From Zygnema cylindricum (taxonomy: Eukaryota > Streptophyta > Zygnematophyceae > Zygnematales > Zygnemataceae), in NCBI GenBank assembly GCA_037447655.1, contig JBBHKE010001247.1:1-35399 (forward strand): a DNA stretch of 35,399 bases, written 5' to 3'. The notes beneath the pieces were generated by a model. The model was not told the DNA's origin, made no database searches, and saw only the letters and a list, made by a program, of their open reading frames with translations. The translations under genes were made by a program, and so were the position numbers. Each line of letters begins with the position of its first letter. The stretch's first letter is position 1. Positions 10,774 through 21,590 of the stretch are shown in pieces.

Positions 10774-11775
10774 ACGACATGTATAAACTCACACGAAACG
10801 AAATAAACTTCCTACAAAATATAAAAGCGTACCCGCGGATAAATATCAGTGAAACTAAAATGACGCGTCGTCACGCGCGACCGAATGAAGCCAAACTATT
10901 TACGAATCGACATTATTACATTGAAAACGTACTTCACATTGATTCCACCACACTATTTACGAATCAACATTATTACATTGAATAAGTAGTTCACATTCAT
11001 TCACATTGCCGGTGCGTGCTTTCACAGATGAGCTCACGTGAAGTTAGTAACTACCTACGAGCAGCCATTTTATTTATATGTGGTTGCCCTCGGTTTTGTG
11101 ACAGTAAACCTGCGCCGGCCGTGTGAATTTTTTCATGACGGTCCACGTTCGCAAGCGCGACAGTTTTTAACCGCCGTTACAATATTTCGCCAGTCAAAGT
11201 TGTTCGACGGATTGACCGTCCATATCTGAACTTCAAGGTACGTAGTATGTACGAAACTGTTATTCAAATGTACAATTTCTGACAACTACCTCCGCGCAGC
11301 AAAAATTGTCCCTGCGATTTGCAGTTCCCATAAAGTAATTATATAAATTACAAAATTTGTACTTTATTGTCGGTTACATTTTGCGGCATCTACCTTTAGG
11401 TCACGGAACGAAAATCTCCTCGTACGTGGCGTATTAGACAATTTGTCTTTTTCGCTAAAACTACATATTATATATAAATTAAAAAAATTTAATTTAAAAA
11501 ATACCATATATCGCGATATATATCGCGATGGTTTATGTTGGTCTTGGTACGATATATCGAGGATTCTGCTCGATCGATATTCGATATATCGAGTTTTGAA
11601 ATTATCGCGATATAAATTTACCCGATACCCAACACTAATAAATAGAGTACATTATTCTAAATTATTCTTTACGTTATTTAAGGTAGTTTTTGAATGAGCG
11701 ATACTAACTCTAATAAAGCCTACGTTCGTTACGAGGTCCAGTAGTTAAGAAAACCGTGTGTCACTGTGTCCACTC

Positions 11776-12649
11776 CAGGTCGTAAAAGTCAGAATTTTAC
11801 ATAACCGAAACCGAACGTTTTTTTTTTCAAAATCAGAGTAACCGACGCCCGACCGGGTTATGTCACGCTCCAAACTTGTTAACCGTTAACCGACCGACGT
11901 TTTTGAAAATAAAAGTTAAACGGAACTCGATTTCTCGCGACTAACCATGCCTGCCTGTAACCGAAAAAGTTCAAAATTAACTAATGTACGACGTATGAAT
12001 AAGCCAAAAATTACGATTTTTTGCGTTCCCTTATATTTGCGAAATGAATAGTGTTTACTAACGTGTCAAATTTGCGTCGCTTTGTCGCGTTCCCTAAGAT
12101 TTGCGAAATGAATAGTGTACTACCGTGTCAGATTTGCAACGCTTTGTCGCGTTCCCTAAGATTTGTGAAATAAATAGTGTTTACTAACGTGTCAAATTTG
12201 TGTCGCTTTGTCGCGTTCCCTAAGATTTGCGAAATGAATAGTGTACTACCGTGTCAGATTTGCAACGCTTTGTCGCGTTCCCTAAGATTTGTGAAATAAA
12301 TAGTGTTAATACCGTGTCAGATTTGCGACGCTTTGTCGCGTTCCCTAATATTTGCGTAATGACTAGTGTTACTACCATGTTAGATTTGCGACGCTAATCA
12401 TGATGTCGCGTACTTCCACGATACCAAAGAGTACAAAGTACAATAATGTAGGATTGTATGGACAGTACAAATTTTTCTTTTTTTTGGTTTTTTAGTTAAC
12501 TAACCGTAACCGACCGTTTTTTTGTCTGGTGAATCAACTGACCGCAACCGCGCGACCCTCAAAATTTGGCAACCGAATTTGTTCCGGATCCAGCGTAGGC
12601 GGTCGATTAACGGTTGGTCACGGTTTTGGTTGACCGTTTGCGACCTCTG
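11776..12649. mobile_element. hAT-type element W (non-autonomous)
   Basis: The left end CAGGTCGTAAA and the right end TTTGCGACCTCTG are inverted relatives, the right end having two extra bases. The CAG start is typical of hAT. The flanks GTCCACTC (11768-11775) and GTCCACAC (12650-12657) agree at 7 of 8 positions. The interior is non-coding and dominated by the tandem array at 12023-12400. Confidence 0.6.
12023..12400. repeat. Six-unit ~63-bp tandem array with two-unit higher-order pattern
   Basis: The motif GCGTTCCCT begins at 12023 (as GCGTTCCCTT), 12087, 12149, 12212, 12273 and 12338, giving spacings of 61-65. Units alternate between a type with GCGAAATGAATAGTG and a type with GTGAAATAAATAGTG, so 12087-12211 and 12212-12337 form a duplicated dimer. 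Confidence 0.9.
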
Positions 12650-13249
12650 GTCCACACCGATAAGAGACAGTCCCACACGCCCTAATCCGGTATGTCAATA
12701 GGGTAATAGGGTTTGTTTTGTGTTTTTTATGATAAAACAAAAAAAAACCCTAAACATACGGCCGCATGGAGAAAACGAGGTGTGGCCCCAATTAGCATGC
12801 TCCCGCGTGCGAAACGTTGCAAAAAATCGTAAGGTTTTGTGGCGTTTAAAATAGTGTGGCGTACGGTCGGAGTTTGACCGTGCAAAATTGTACGTCATTA
12901 AGTAAGAAGTTACAAATAATGATTTAGTACAAGCCGTTTTCATGTATCTGCGTTTTAACTAACCACGTAATGCAAACGTCATATCGACGTGAAACTGTAC
13001 GTTTTGTCATAATTTGTACTTGTACCTAATTAACAGTGGATATATTCAGCGCCCAAATTTACGCCCAAATTAGAGTTATTGATAAATTAGACTAAAATTC
13101 CTTTTTGAAAAAGTTATATCACACAAATTATAGTTAATAACTCTATTTTTTTTTCTTTTTTTACTTTGTTTTTTTCTTTATTATACTTAAGGGTTGTAAT
13201 GTAGAGGCTCAGATATAGTATTTTTAACACTAATAGTAATACACGGGTG

Positions 13250-13778
13250 TAGTAATATTTTTTTTTCGTTCAAAAAACATTCACACAAAATAGAGTGATG
13301 GACCCTAATATCAACGCGCAGTCTAATACTGACTTATGCATTTAGCCCATACTATTTTTATACAAAAAAATCCCAATGGAAGAAATTCACTACGTCCCTG
13401 CACTAAAATGGTCACGAAATTTCTGCTGTGGGAAATTCCCGCACGCTATGGCTGTAATTCCCGCACGGTATGGCTGTTCCTCTATAAATTATTGCAGTTT
13501 GCTGGTCAGAGAAAAAAAACATATGTCAAAATAATTGAATCGACATTGGAAAGTATCGGCGATTTGGAGGTTTTCGAATGGAGGTATGTTTGTTGACTTT
13601 GTTAAAAAAAACAATCATCGTCAACGACGAATAAAATACGAACATCATTTATACTACACTAATCAGTGTACAAAATCTTTGCTAACTCGCATATTTCGGT
13701 CTCCTCATCTTTACGGTCACAGTCTACCATATTGAAAACCCATACAAAACGAATACGATAAGGAACAATCTTGTCAAG
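13250..13778. repeat. Dispersed repeat R, copy 2 (target of element D)
   Basis: Aligns with 215-690, with the strongest block near 13540-13650. The last five bases, TCAAG (13774-13778), recur at 31959-31963 after the copia nest, marking where solo LTR D inserted. No coding signal was found. Confidence 0.5.
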
Positions 13779-14141
13779 GGCAACTCTGAGACCTCCATTG
13801 GCCCTCAGAGTAGGCAGCTCACTCGAAGCTATTAGGATAACTCTGACCCCTTTCTGTTTCCACAAGAATAACTGCCACCCTGACGGATAAAAACTATAAC
13901 GAACTTCACCCCTGTGAAGACAAGACCCCCCTGAGTCTATAGCAAAAAGAATCTCTTAATTTTCTCCCCTGCGCAATAAGTTATGAAGGGTCAAAGTTGA
14001 CCTTTGATACAGGAGCTCTCTGGGAGAGAGGGGTCTACCTACCAAATTTTCTAAGTCTTAAATCCCTCTAAACCCTATACTACTAGAGTACGGACCAATC
14101 AGATTACTGTATCGTACAGAAATGTACAGGTGCCGATGTAT

Positions 14142-14993
14142 TGCAATTCTGTGGTCTACATTGACCCGGAGAATGAACAACCTATGTGAAGCCTGTAGGA
14201 TAATATTTTCCCCTTCTACTTTCCCGCTGAATAAGTGCCGCCCAGGCACACAAATATTCTGACCACTCTCACCCGTGTGAGGACAAGACTCCTCTGAGTC
14301 AAACGCAAAAAGAATCACTGAATTTGCTCCCCTGAGCAGTAAGTTATGGCTGGTCAAATATGACCTTTATAGTTACAAGCTCTCTTAGAGAGAGGTTCCT
14401 AAATTTCACTAAGTCCTGGTCTGCCTACTACTAAACTCTAGTCCAATAGAAACATTGATGTACTTATTGTACGGCCATTTTACGTTATGGCTTTCAAAGT
14501 GACGCCTGTCAAAACGGGAGCCATGGTTCCTCCTCCCATCTTCTCCGGTATCCAATAGTACGGTAACACGTGGCGTCACGTGAAACTATCCCCAAAGGCC
14601 GCCGAAAGTTTATTGCAGATGGCAGCTGCAATTGTGGTCGTCCGATCATTTGTATTTATACGGCTTGATTCGCTTCCATGCATTAATTGATTAATGCGTG
14701 TTTTCGTTAGTCTGCTGCAAATTAGTCCATGTAGTAAATAGATGAATATGCGTGAAACGTAGTAAGTATATCGTTTCGCTGGTGCTTTAATGGATAAGGC
14801 TTAAGTCTAAATAGTAGTTTGTAGACCCTGATTCAAATCTGGTTAGCGGCAACAAATAGTAAAATACCTTCTATTTCATTCTGCCTCCTTCTAAATGACG
14901 CGGCAGCCATGGCGTGCCTATGGTTCTCTATTTCTCTCTTTTTACATTCTATCTAAAATATAGACGTGAACTATTAATTACCTCTTTTCAACA
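14142..14993 (-). repeat. 3' LTR of element C
   Basis: Runs TGTTGAAAAGAGG...AATTGCA on the minus strand, 852 bp. It is shorter than the 5' copy because two short segments are missing near 14435-14460. It contains an antisense tRNA-like module at 14779-14850. Confidence 0.9.
14779..14850 (+). other. tRNA-like module in the 3' LTR of C (antisense to the element)
   Basis: Contains TTAATGGATAAGGC (14787-14800, A-box/D-arm-like) and ATTCAAATCT (14831-14840, B-box-like). It is the degraded partner of the better preserved module at 20099-20170. Confidence 0.5.
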
Positions 14994-15019
14994 CTCCCTT
15001 TAATTCTTAGTCACTTTTC

Positions 15020-18000
15020 AATTTTAATCCACAGTTTTCTCCGCAATAATGAACTTAGGGGAAGGTATTGGTTTTGTCATAATATCTGCAATCATTTCTT
15101 TATCAGTTTTATGAACCAGTTTAATGATTTTATTTTCAACCTTCTCTTTGACAAAGCTTAGTCTAATATCCATATGCTTAGCTTTGAAGTGATGTTTCGG
15201 ATTAGCTGCAATAGAGATAGCAGCTTGATTATCACAAAAAACATTCTGAGTTCCTGTCTTCATGAACCCAAGTTATTCAATAAGAGATTTCACCCACATT
15301 AATTCTTTGGTGGCATCACAGGAAGCCATGTATTCAGCCTCCATAGTGGATTGAGCAATTGCTTTCTGTTGCTTGCTACTCCAACAGCATGCACCAGATC
15401 CAATTTGCAACACATATCCAGTCTTACACCGCCTTAAAGGCACCTCTCTATAACTGGCATCACTCCAAGTTGTGATGTCAGTGTGCTCCCCTCCCAAATG
15501 CAACCACAATTCCCTTGTCCCCACCAGATACCTCATCACACTTTTGGCAGCCTCCCAGTCTCTCTTTTTTGGTTCATTTTGACTCTTGCTGGGGACTCCT
15601 ACGGCTGCAACTATATCCGACTGGGTACTATTCATAAAATATATTAAACTGCCTACAATATGCCGATAAGGGATATTTTCCATAAATCTTTTTTCTATCT
15701 CATCTATCTCGTCATTAATGATCAATATTCATCTCTCTTCACTCTTCTCACACACTATTTTCAAATCTATGGGAGTAGTACATCCGTTTGCTTTCTCCAT
15801 TTGAAAATTTTCTAGCATATTACCAATTGGTTCTTTTTGAGTGAGTCTTATAATCGTATTCCCTCTATTTCTCTCCATTTGGATTCCCAAAATGTACTTT
15901 GCTTCGCCAAGATCTTTCATGTCAAAGCGGCTTTTAAGATCGCGTTTTAGTTTGTTAATTTTATCGAAGGACTTGTTTAAGACCCACAAGTCATCCACAT
16001 AAATAGCAATAAATATCACTCCATCCTCATCCTCAAATAGATATATGGAGTGATCTGAACTAATTGTGATATACCCCAAACCGGTCAAAAATTTGACGAG
16101 CTTTATATTCCACTGTTGCATGGCTTGCTTAAGCCCATAGAGTGATTTTATCAGTTTCCAAACTTTGTTTTCTTCCCCACTTTCCACGAATCCTTCCGGT
16201 TGCCACATGTAAATTTCTTCTTCCAACTCTCCGTGCAAAAATGCCGTTTTAATATCCAACTGGTGTATTTCCATATCCTCCGCTGCGGCTATACTTAAAA
16301 TGATTCTAACAAAATGAAATCTGACTACAGGTGCAAAGGTTTTTTCGTAGTCTATCCCCCTTTTCTAAGTATATCTTTTTGCAACTAACCTAACTTTGTA
16401 CCTCTCAATGGTATTATCCGGGTTTAATTTAAGTTTAAAAACCCACTTACATCCGATGGGTTTTCGGTCCGGTGGACAATCTACCAACTCCCATGTATTG
16501 GCTTCCATGATAGAGGTTATTTCTTCATTTATAGTTGTGATCCACCTGCTACTTTCTGGAGTGTTTATGGCCTCTAAGTATGTCTGGGGTTCATCTGGGT
16601 GAGACATCTTTGTGAGTTGGTTACTTACTTGTCTTTCTTGAAGTCTTTTACTACTTTTTCTTCCCCCTTCAAAATCGGACGTCGGTATGGAAGGCATCCT
16701 TGGGTTTCGTTTAGGGAGATTTTCAGCTCCCCTTTCTTAGAATTCCGGTGTCTTATCAAGTTCCTCATCGGTTTCCATTTCGTATTGTGGCTTTGCCTCG
16801 GATGTTGTCATTTCCTCCTTCTCCTTTGGTAGATCTGCAAATTTTTCTATTTCTCCCTCTTCTTTCTCTTTATTTTCAAAGTCAAAGTCAGAAAACTGAT
16901 CCGTTTCAAATCTGATTTTGACTTCGTTATTATATTTGAATGGATCAATGGACTTCTCTTCATTCATCACCACTATGTGTTTTACCAAAATTATATATCT
17001 CTTTTTCAAGTCATACACTCGGTATCCTTTTGTGCTCTCATCATATCCTACAAGATATCGTGGCTTCCCTCTCCCTTCTAACTTCCATTTAGTCTTATCG
17101 AAATCCAAACTGTTAACTTCCGAACACTCTCAAACTAGACAAATCAGGCTTTGTTCCTATCCAACTCTCATACAGAGTTTCCTCCTTATTTGCTGAAATT
17201 AGGAGTCTATTTTTGATGAAATTAGCATAGTTCATAGACTCCGCCCAAAACTGCAACCCTTTCCTCTTATCAGTTAACATACTTCTGGACATATCTCCCA
17301 AAGTTCTATTCACTCATTCTGCTACTCCATTTTGTTACGGATTATAGGGAACAATTTTCTCATGATGAATTCCTTTTTCTTTAAGATATTCTTCAAATTC
17401 CCTTGAGGTGTATTCTTTCCCATTACCACTTCTTATCTATTTTATTGAGGTTTCGTGTAGTTTTTCACTCCATACTTTAAACTCTTTGAAACATCTCAAT
17501 TCCTCTGACTTATGTGTGAGATTGTATACCTTCGTGTATCTAGACCAATCATCTGTGATGGTTAACATCCACCTCTTCCCCCCATGTGAAGCATATCTAG
17601 CAGGTTCCCAAACATCGGTGTGAATTAGATCCAGTACTTTCTCTCTCTTAAATGTGGTTGCCTTTGGAAATGGAAGTCTATGAATCTTCCCTTGGGCACA
17701 TCCACTGCAATCATCAAAGGTCTTATCATCTTCAATAGTAATACCTTCCACTATTCATTTTTTTTTCATTTTCTTTAATCTATCTAGATGCACATGCCCC
17801 AACCTTTTGTGCCAAAGCATCATCTCACTTTCACACGAGTAGAGAACACTCTTTTCATTGAAAAGAACAATTTTGAAAATTCCCTAACTGCCCTTTCTAT
17901 GAAATAAATCTTATTATCAAAGCTTGCTGTGAAGATTCCTTTCCTAGTTCTTGTTTCAAACTCCTTTTCATCTAAGACAGTTGTTGAGACCAAGTTCTTA

Positions 18001-19416
18001 CTAAGCTGTGGAATGTAAAGAACGTTTGAGAGTGTTAGAATTGAGGCCTTTCCATCAACTATAACCTTCAAGTCAACAGTTCCAACAAGACTTGTGGTTT
18101 ATAGTCTACCATCTCCGTACTCTATCTCGACTGTTGGGATCTTTCTCAGTTTAGTGAACCACCCTTTATCTTTGCACATATGGATTGTGGCCCTCGAGTC
18201 TATGATCCACCCATCTTCAGGTGGATCCCTCTTACCTCCGAAAGCTCACTTTTGTCTTCGTGGAATGTCAACATGCTTTTCAGTGTTTTCGGATTAAGAA
18301 GAAGCTCCTCAAGCTCCTCAAGCTCCTCTTCCTATTCGATTTCTTTGTTCTCTTGCTCATCATGAACTTGAGTTAGGAAAGCCTTTTTCTTTCCTCTATT
18401 TCTTGAAGTCCCTTGTCCATCTTTTAGTCGAAGATCTGCAAGTTTGCCACAATCTGCCATATAGTGTCCCAGTTTCTTGTAGTAGTGACATAATCCTCCT
18501 CGAGAAGTTCCTCTCCCTTGTCTATCAAATCTGCCACCTCCTTGTCTTCTTCCTCCAAAGTTTCGATAGGGATCTTTCTCTCTCTCCTCGTCACGCTTCC
18601 GCCAATCAGCTTCGCGGACAATGCTTGAACACTTGGACTCCCTCTCCTAAGCTTTATGGTGCTTTCTTTCACTAAAATCATTCCTACTGTGTCATCCCAA
18701 TTCCAATTGCTATCTCTTATGTCCTGTAATCAATTAATGATATTCTCATACTCTTCAGGTAGTTTCATCATTAATGTGTTCACACTTTGTCTCTCAGACC
18801 ATGAGTTACCTGCACTCTCTAGCTCTCCAAATAATGCTCCTAAATCATTGCAATAATTATTCATGCTTCCTCTCTTATAAGCATAAGCAACAATCTTGTT
18901 TTCTGCCAATTGTTGCTGCTGCAATGATCCACTCTTATATTTGTTCACTAGTGATATCCAAATCTAAGATGAAGATTTGACATGCATAAGGGAAATGGCA
19001 ATGCCCTTTGCTACACTTTTAAGGATTAAGAGCTTAGCAACCTTGTCTTTGTAGTTCCACTTTTCATACTCTGATCTTTCGATTTGAACCCTTGTCGTCG
19101 TTGCTGATGGTGTTGCTGCCAGTATCGCCTTCGGCAATGGTGTCACTTGAGTTGCAACTCCTCCCATTTATCCTTCCATGACAATCTCCTCTCCTTCCTC
19201 ATCTTCATCCTCAGTGATGGTGGCAGCTATTCTACCCACTGTAGAGGTAGAGGTGCTAAAAAAACGCGTTCTTCCAAACCTAGGTGGAGGTGGACATCCA
19301 ACTTGTCCGGACACTATGCCTCATAGGTGTTTCTCAAAAAGTTCTCCCTCTATCATCATTTCCCGATAAAGATAGTCTGATCCATCAAATATGGGCACCC
19401 TAGAGGGTGGGCCCAT
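15020..19416 (-). pseudogene. gag-pol of element C, inactivated
   Basis: The start codon lies in the primer-binding site (19416-19414). Order on the minus strand: Gag, zinc knuckle, protease, integrase, reverse transcriptase, RNase H. Gag is broken by stops, including TGG to TGA soon after the start. The knuckle near 18480 reads C-x2-Y instead of C-x2-C. The protease near 18200 reads DSR instead of DSG. The integrase motif expected as SDNGGEY reads SGNGKEY near 17425, losing the second catalytic Asp, and stops follow in NPxQNGVAEx. The reverse transcriptase keeps YVDD (near 16000). RNase H keeps its WSD, MEAEY and CDNQAA motifs. Many stops are explained by C-to-T or G-to-A transitions (CGA to TGA, CAA to TAA), as in methylated silenced elements. 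Confidence 0.9.
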
Positions 19417-19420
19417 AACC
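19406..19420 (-). promoter_or_regulatory. Primer-binding site of C (half-tRNA type)
   Basis: On the minus strand this reads GGTTATGGGCCCACC directly after the LTR terminus. It is complementary to the anticodon stem-loop of plant initiator tRNA-Met (GGTGGGCCCATAACC, recalled from knowledge), not to its 3' end. Confidence 0.85.
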
Positions 19421-20323
19421 TGCAATTTTGTGGTCTCCGTTGACACAGAGAATGAGCATCCTATATAAAGCCTCTAGGATAATATTTTGCCCTTCTACTT
19501 TCCCACTGAATAAGCGCCGCCCTGGCACACAAATATTATGACCACTCTCACCCCTGTGAGGACAAGAATCCTCTAAGTCAAACGCAAAAAGAATCACTGA
19601 ATTTGCTCCCGTGAGCAGTAAGTTATGGTTGGTCAAATATGACCTTTATAGTTACAAGCTCTCTTAGAGAGAGGTACCTAAATTTCACTAAGTCCTGGTC
19701 TGCCTACTAACGAATGCGTACTACTAAATCCTAGTCCAATTGAAACGCTATATAGTACAAGACGGTACACTAGGCGATGTACTTATTGTACGGCCATTGT
19801 ACGACATGGCTTTCAAAGTGACGCATGTCAAAACACGAGCCATGGTTCCTCCTCCCATCTTCTGCGGTATCCAAAAGTATGGTGCCATGTGGCGTCGCGT
19901 GACGCTATCCCCAAAGGCCACCGAAAGTTTATTGCGGATGGGGGCTGCAATTGTGGCCTTCTGATCATTTATATTTATGCGGCTTCGATTCGCTTCCATG
20001 CATAAATTGATTAATGCGTGTTTTCGTTAGTCTGCTGCAAATTAGTTCGTTTAATAAATAGATAAATATACGTGAAACGTAATACGTATAACGTTTCGCT
20101 ATTGCCTTAATGGATAAGGCTTAGGTCTAGATAGTAGTCCGAAGACCCCGGTTCAAATCTGGCCAGATGCAGTATTTTGCTACAAATAGTAAAATACTTT
20201 TTATTTCATTCTGCCTTCTTCTAAATGACGCGGCAGCCATGGTGTGCCTTTCGTTATCTCTTTCTCTCTTTTTACATTCTAACTAAAATATAGAAGTGAA
20301 CTATTAATTACCTCTTTTCAACA
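19421..20323 (-). repeat. 5' LTR of element C
   Basis: 903 bp, starting TGTTGAAAAGAGG and ending AATTGCA on the minus strand. It contains leader hairpins with AGGG-type loops near 19515-19610 and the tRNA-like module at 20099-20170. It abuts the remaining middle part of LTR D. Confidence 0.9.
20099..20170 (+). other. tRNA-like module in the 5' LTR of C (antisense to the element)
   Basis: A D-arm-like hairpin GCCT/AGGC encloses TAATGGATA (20104-20120). GGTCT/AGACC can pair at an anticodon-arm position (20124-20147). GGTTCAAATCT (20150-20160) is a B box with T-loop. The AATGGATAAGGC string resembles arginine tRNAs as I recall them. The aminoacyl stem is poor, so this is a tRNA relic or tRNA-like promoter and not a functional tRNA gene. 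Confidence 0.55.
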
Positions 20324-20410
20324 TGTACTTTATGTACGTCCATTGTACGGCATGGCCAAAATGTCGACGACTGCCACATCCGGATTTGTTCCCGTATTCT
20401 CCGAAGATGA

Positions 20411-21590
20411 TGAAACTCTAAAGACCTCCATTGGCCCTCAGAGTATGCAGATCCAAAAGAAGCTAATCTAGATAGTGTCGACTCCAAGTTAATATAAACC
20501 CAAATGACTGACCCCTTGACAGTCACAATCCCAATATAGATTCACCCCTGTGAAATAACACTTTCTGTGTGCTCAGTTCCACCACAGAATGCAAAGTTAG
20601 AATATGAGATTTGGACACATTCACCCACTTTGACTTTCCCTTATAAATGCAGCCACCCTGGCAGACAAAAACTCTGACCGACTACACCCCTGTGTAGCCT
20701 GGACTCCCCTGAGTCCGCAGCAAAAAGAATCACTGTAAATGGTCAAGTAAATTGATTGTTATGGCTCCCCAAAGTTTCCCATTTATACAGGGTGCTCTCT
20801 GGGAGAGGCAGCTGCCTACCTAAAATTTTCTAAGTCCTATTCCCTCTCTAAAACTCTATCTACTGAAGTACGGCACCAATCAAATTACTGTGTCGTACAG
20901 AAAAGTACAGGTGCCGGTGTACTTTTTGTACGGCCATTGTACGACATGGCCAAAATGTCGACACGTGTCAAATCAGGATTAGTTCTTGTAATCTCCTGAA
21001 TTCCCGTAATCCAATGTTATTACGCCACGTGTTATCTGATGTGGCAAAGACCGTAAAACGCCAAAAGTACATTTCCGTGATCGCGGCGCCTATCGCGGCC
21101 GTCCGATCAAAACCGGCTATAATCCTAGCCGCTGAAATTCGTCGCGCGGTATTCGTTTCGTTATCGAAACAAATGCGCGGTATCCGTTCTGTCCACATAC
21201 CGTACTTCGTACTGAATCAAACTGTATCTATGTACAAAGTATCTATAAGCCGTTAAACGGATTTATCTACATATACAGATTTATATATTTATCAAACCCT
21301 ATATATCGTAATATCATTCCTAGACTTAACGGCTAGAGCTAACGGCTAATGCCGGGTGACGGACGGCAGGTACCAGGATCAATTCCTGCGTCCGACAACT
21401 AACTTTTGGTAAGTCTACCTAATTCACCCCCTGTCTACTCTAGAGAGCCTAGGCAGCCATGGCTCTAGCTCCCTATCCAGCCTTCAGTGACTACAACAAG
21501 TGTGGGGGCTTGGATAGGGGAGTTAGAGGCAGACCGCCTCAGCTCTTTTTCTATCCTAATACAGACCTAGAAAATACTCAAATATCAACA
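20411..21590 (-). repeat. 3' LTR of element B
   Basis: 1,180 bp, starting TGTTGATATTTGAG and ending at TTTCA on the minus strand. It carries the covarying hairpin at 21463-21528, a T-arm/acceptor-like fold near 21360-21400, the AAAGTACA/TGTACTTT hairpin, and AGGG-loop hairpins. Confidence 0.9.

Larger units (their letters stand above)
8522..11329. mobile_element. Mutator-like element Z with ~330-bp terminal inverted repeats
   Basis: Positions 8522-8853 and 11002-11329 are inverted copies of each other at high similarity, starting GGGAA on one side and ending TTCCC on the other. The 9-bp flanks AATAAGTAA (8513-8521) and ATAAAGTAA (11330-11338) agree at 7 of 9 positions. Element Y carries an uninterrupted version of this junction near 10150-10180 and so acts as an empty-site paralogue. 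Long inverted repeats with a ~9-bp duplication fit Mutator-like elements. No transposase is seen; the longest frame (9150-9617) has no recognisable domain. Confidence 0.65.
7340..11637. mobile_element. hAT-type DNA element X (non-autonomous), interrupted by Z
   Basis: The right end is GATACCCAACACTA and the left end is its inverted copy with one change near the tip (TTGTGTTGGGTATC). Flanking 8-bp duplications are AAAAATAG (7332-7339) and ATAAATAG (11638-11645), 7 of 8 matching; MITE 1 shows ATAAATAG at the equivalent empty site. An 8-bp duplication is the hAT signature. Both subterminal regions are dense in GATATATCG palindromes. No transposase frame remains beyond a possible 38-codon remnant at 8115. 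Confidence 0.75.
7267..13196. mobile_element. MITE 3, relative of MITE 1, split by nested insertions
   Basis: The left end (7267-7339, preceded by TA) matches the left end of MITE 1. Homology resumes at 11638-11718, again from about 12840 to 13120, and a degraded right end stops before TA at 13197-13198. The first gap is hAT element X. The second gap (about 11719-12838) contains hAT element W plus sequence of unknown origin. MITE 1 serves as an intact reference for where the insertions fell. Confidence 0.65.
14142..20323 (-). mobile_element. Ty1/copia element C, full length but decayed
   Basis: 3' LTR 14142-14993, internal region 14994-19420, 5' LTR 19421-20323. The flanks TGTAT (14137-14141) and TGTAC (20324-20328) are a 5-bp duplication with one later mutation. 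The polypurine tract AAAGGGAG abuts the 3' LTR. The LTRs differ at many sites and by two deletions in the 3' copy, so C is much older than A. The LTR upstream region differs from those of A, B, D and E, marking a separate subfamily. Confidence 0.9.

Noticed and set aside
12023-12400. CRISPR-like array
   Set aside because: The ~63-bp units are adjacent and similar along their whole length, with no unique spacers. It is an ordinary tandem repeat in a plant element.
13197-13250. Second inverted-repeat end next to MITE 3
   Set aside because: The similarity to MITE termini is too weak after the TA at 13197-13198 to separate it from repeat R.
20099-20170. A genuine tRNA gene in the C LTR
   Set aside because: A- and B-box regions are tRNA-like, but there is no convincing seven-pair acceptor stem or standard anticodon loop, and the copy at 14779-14850 is decayed.
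21014-21256. 80-codon frame repeated at 30645-30887
   Set aside because: It is repeated only because it lies in the two LTRs of element B, and has no protein features.
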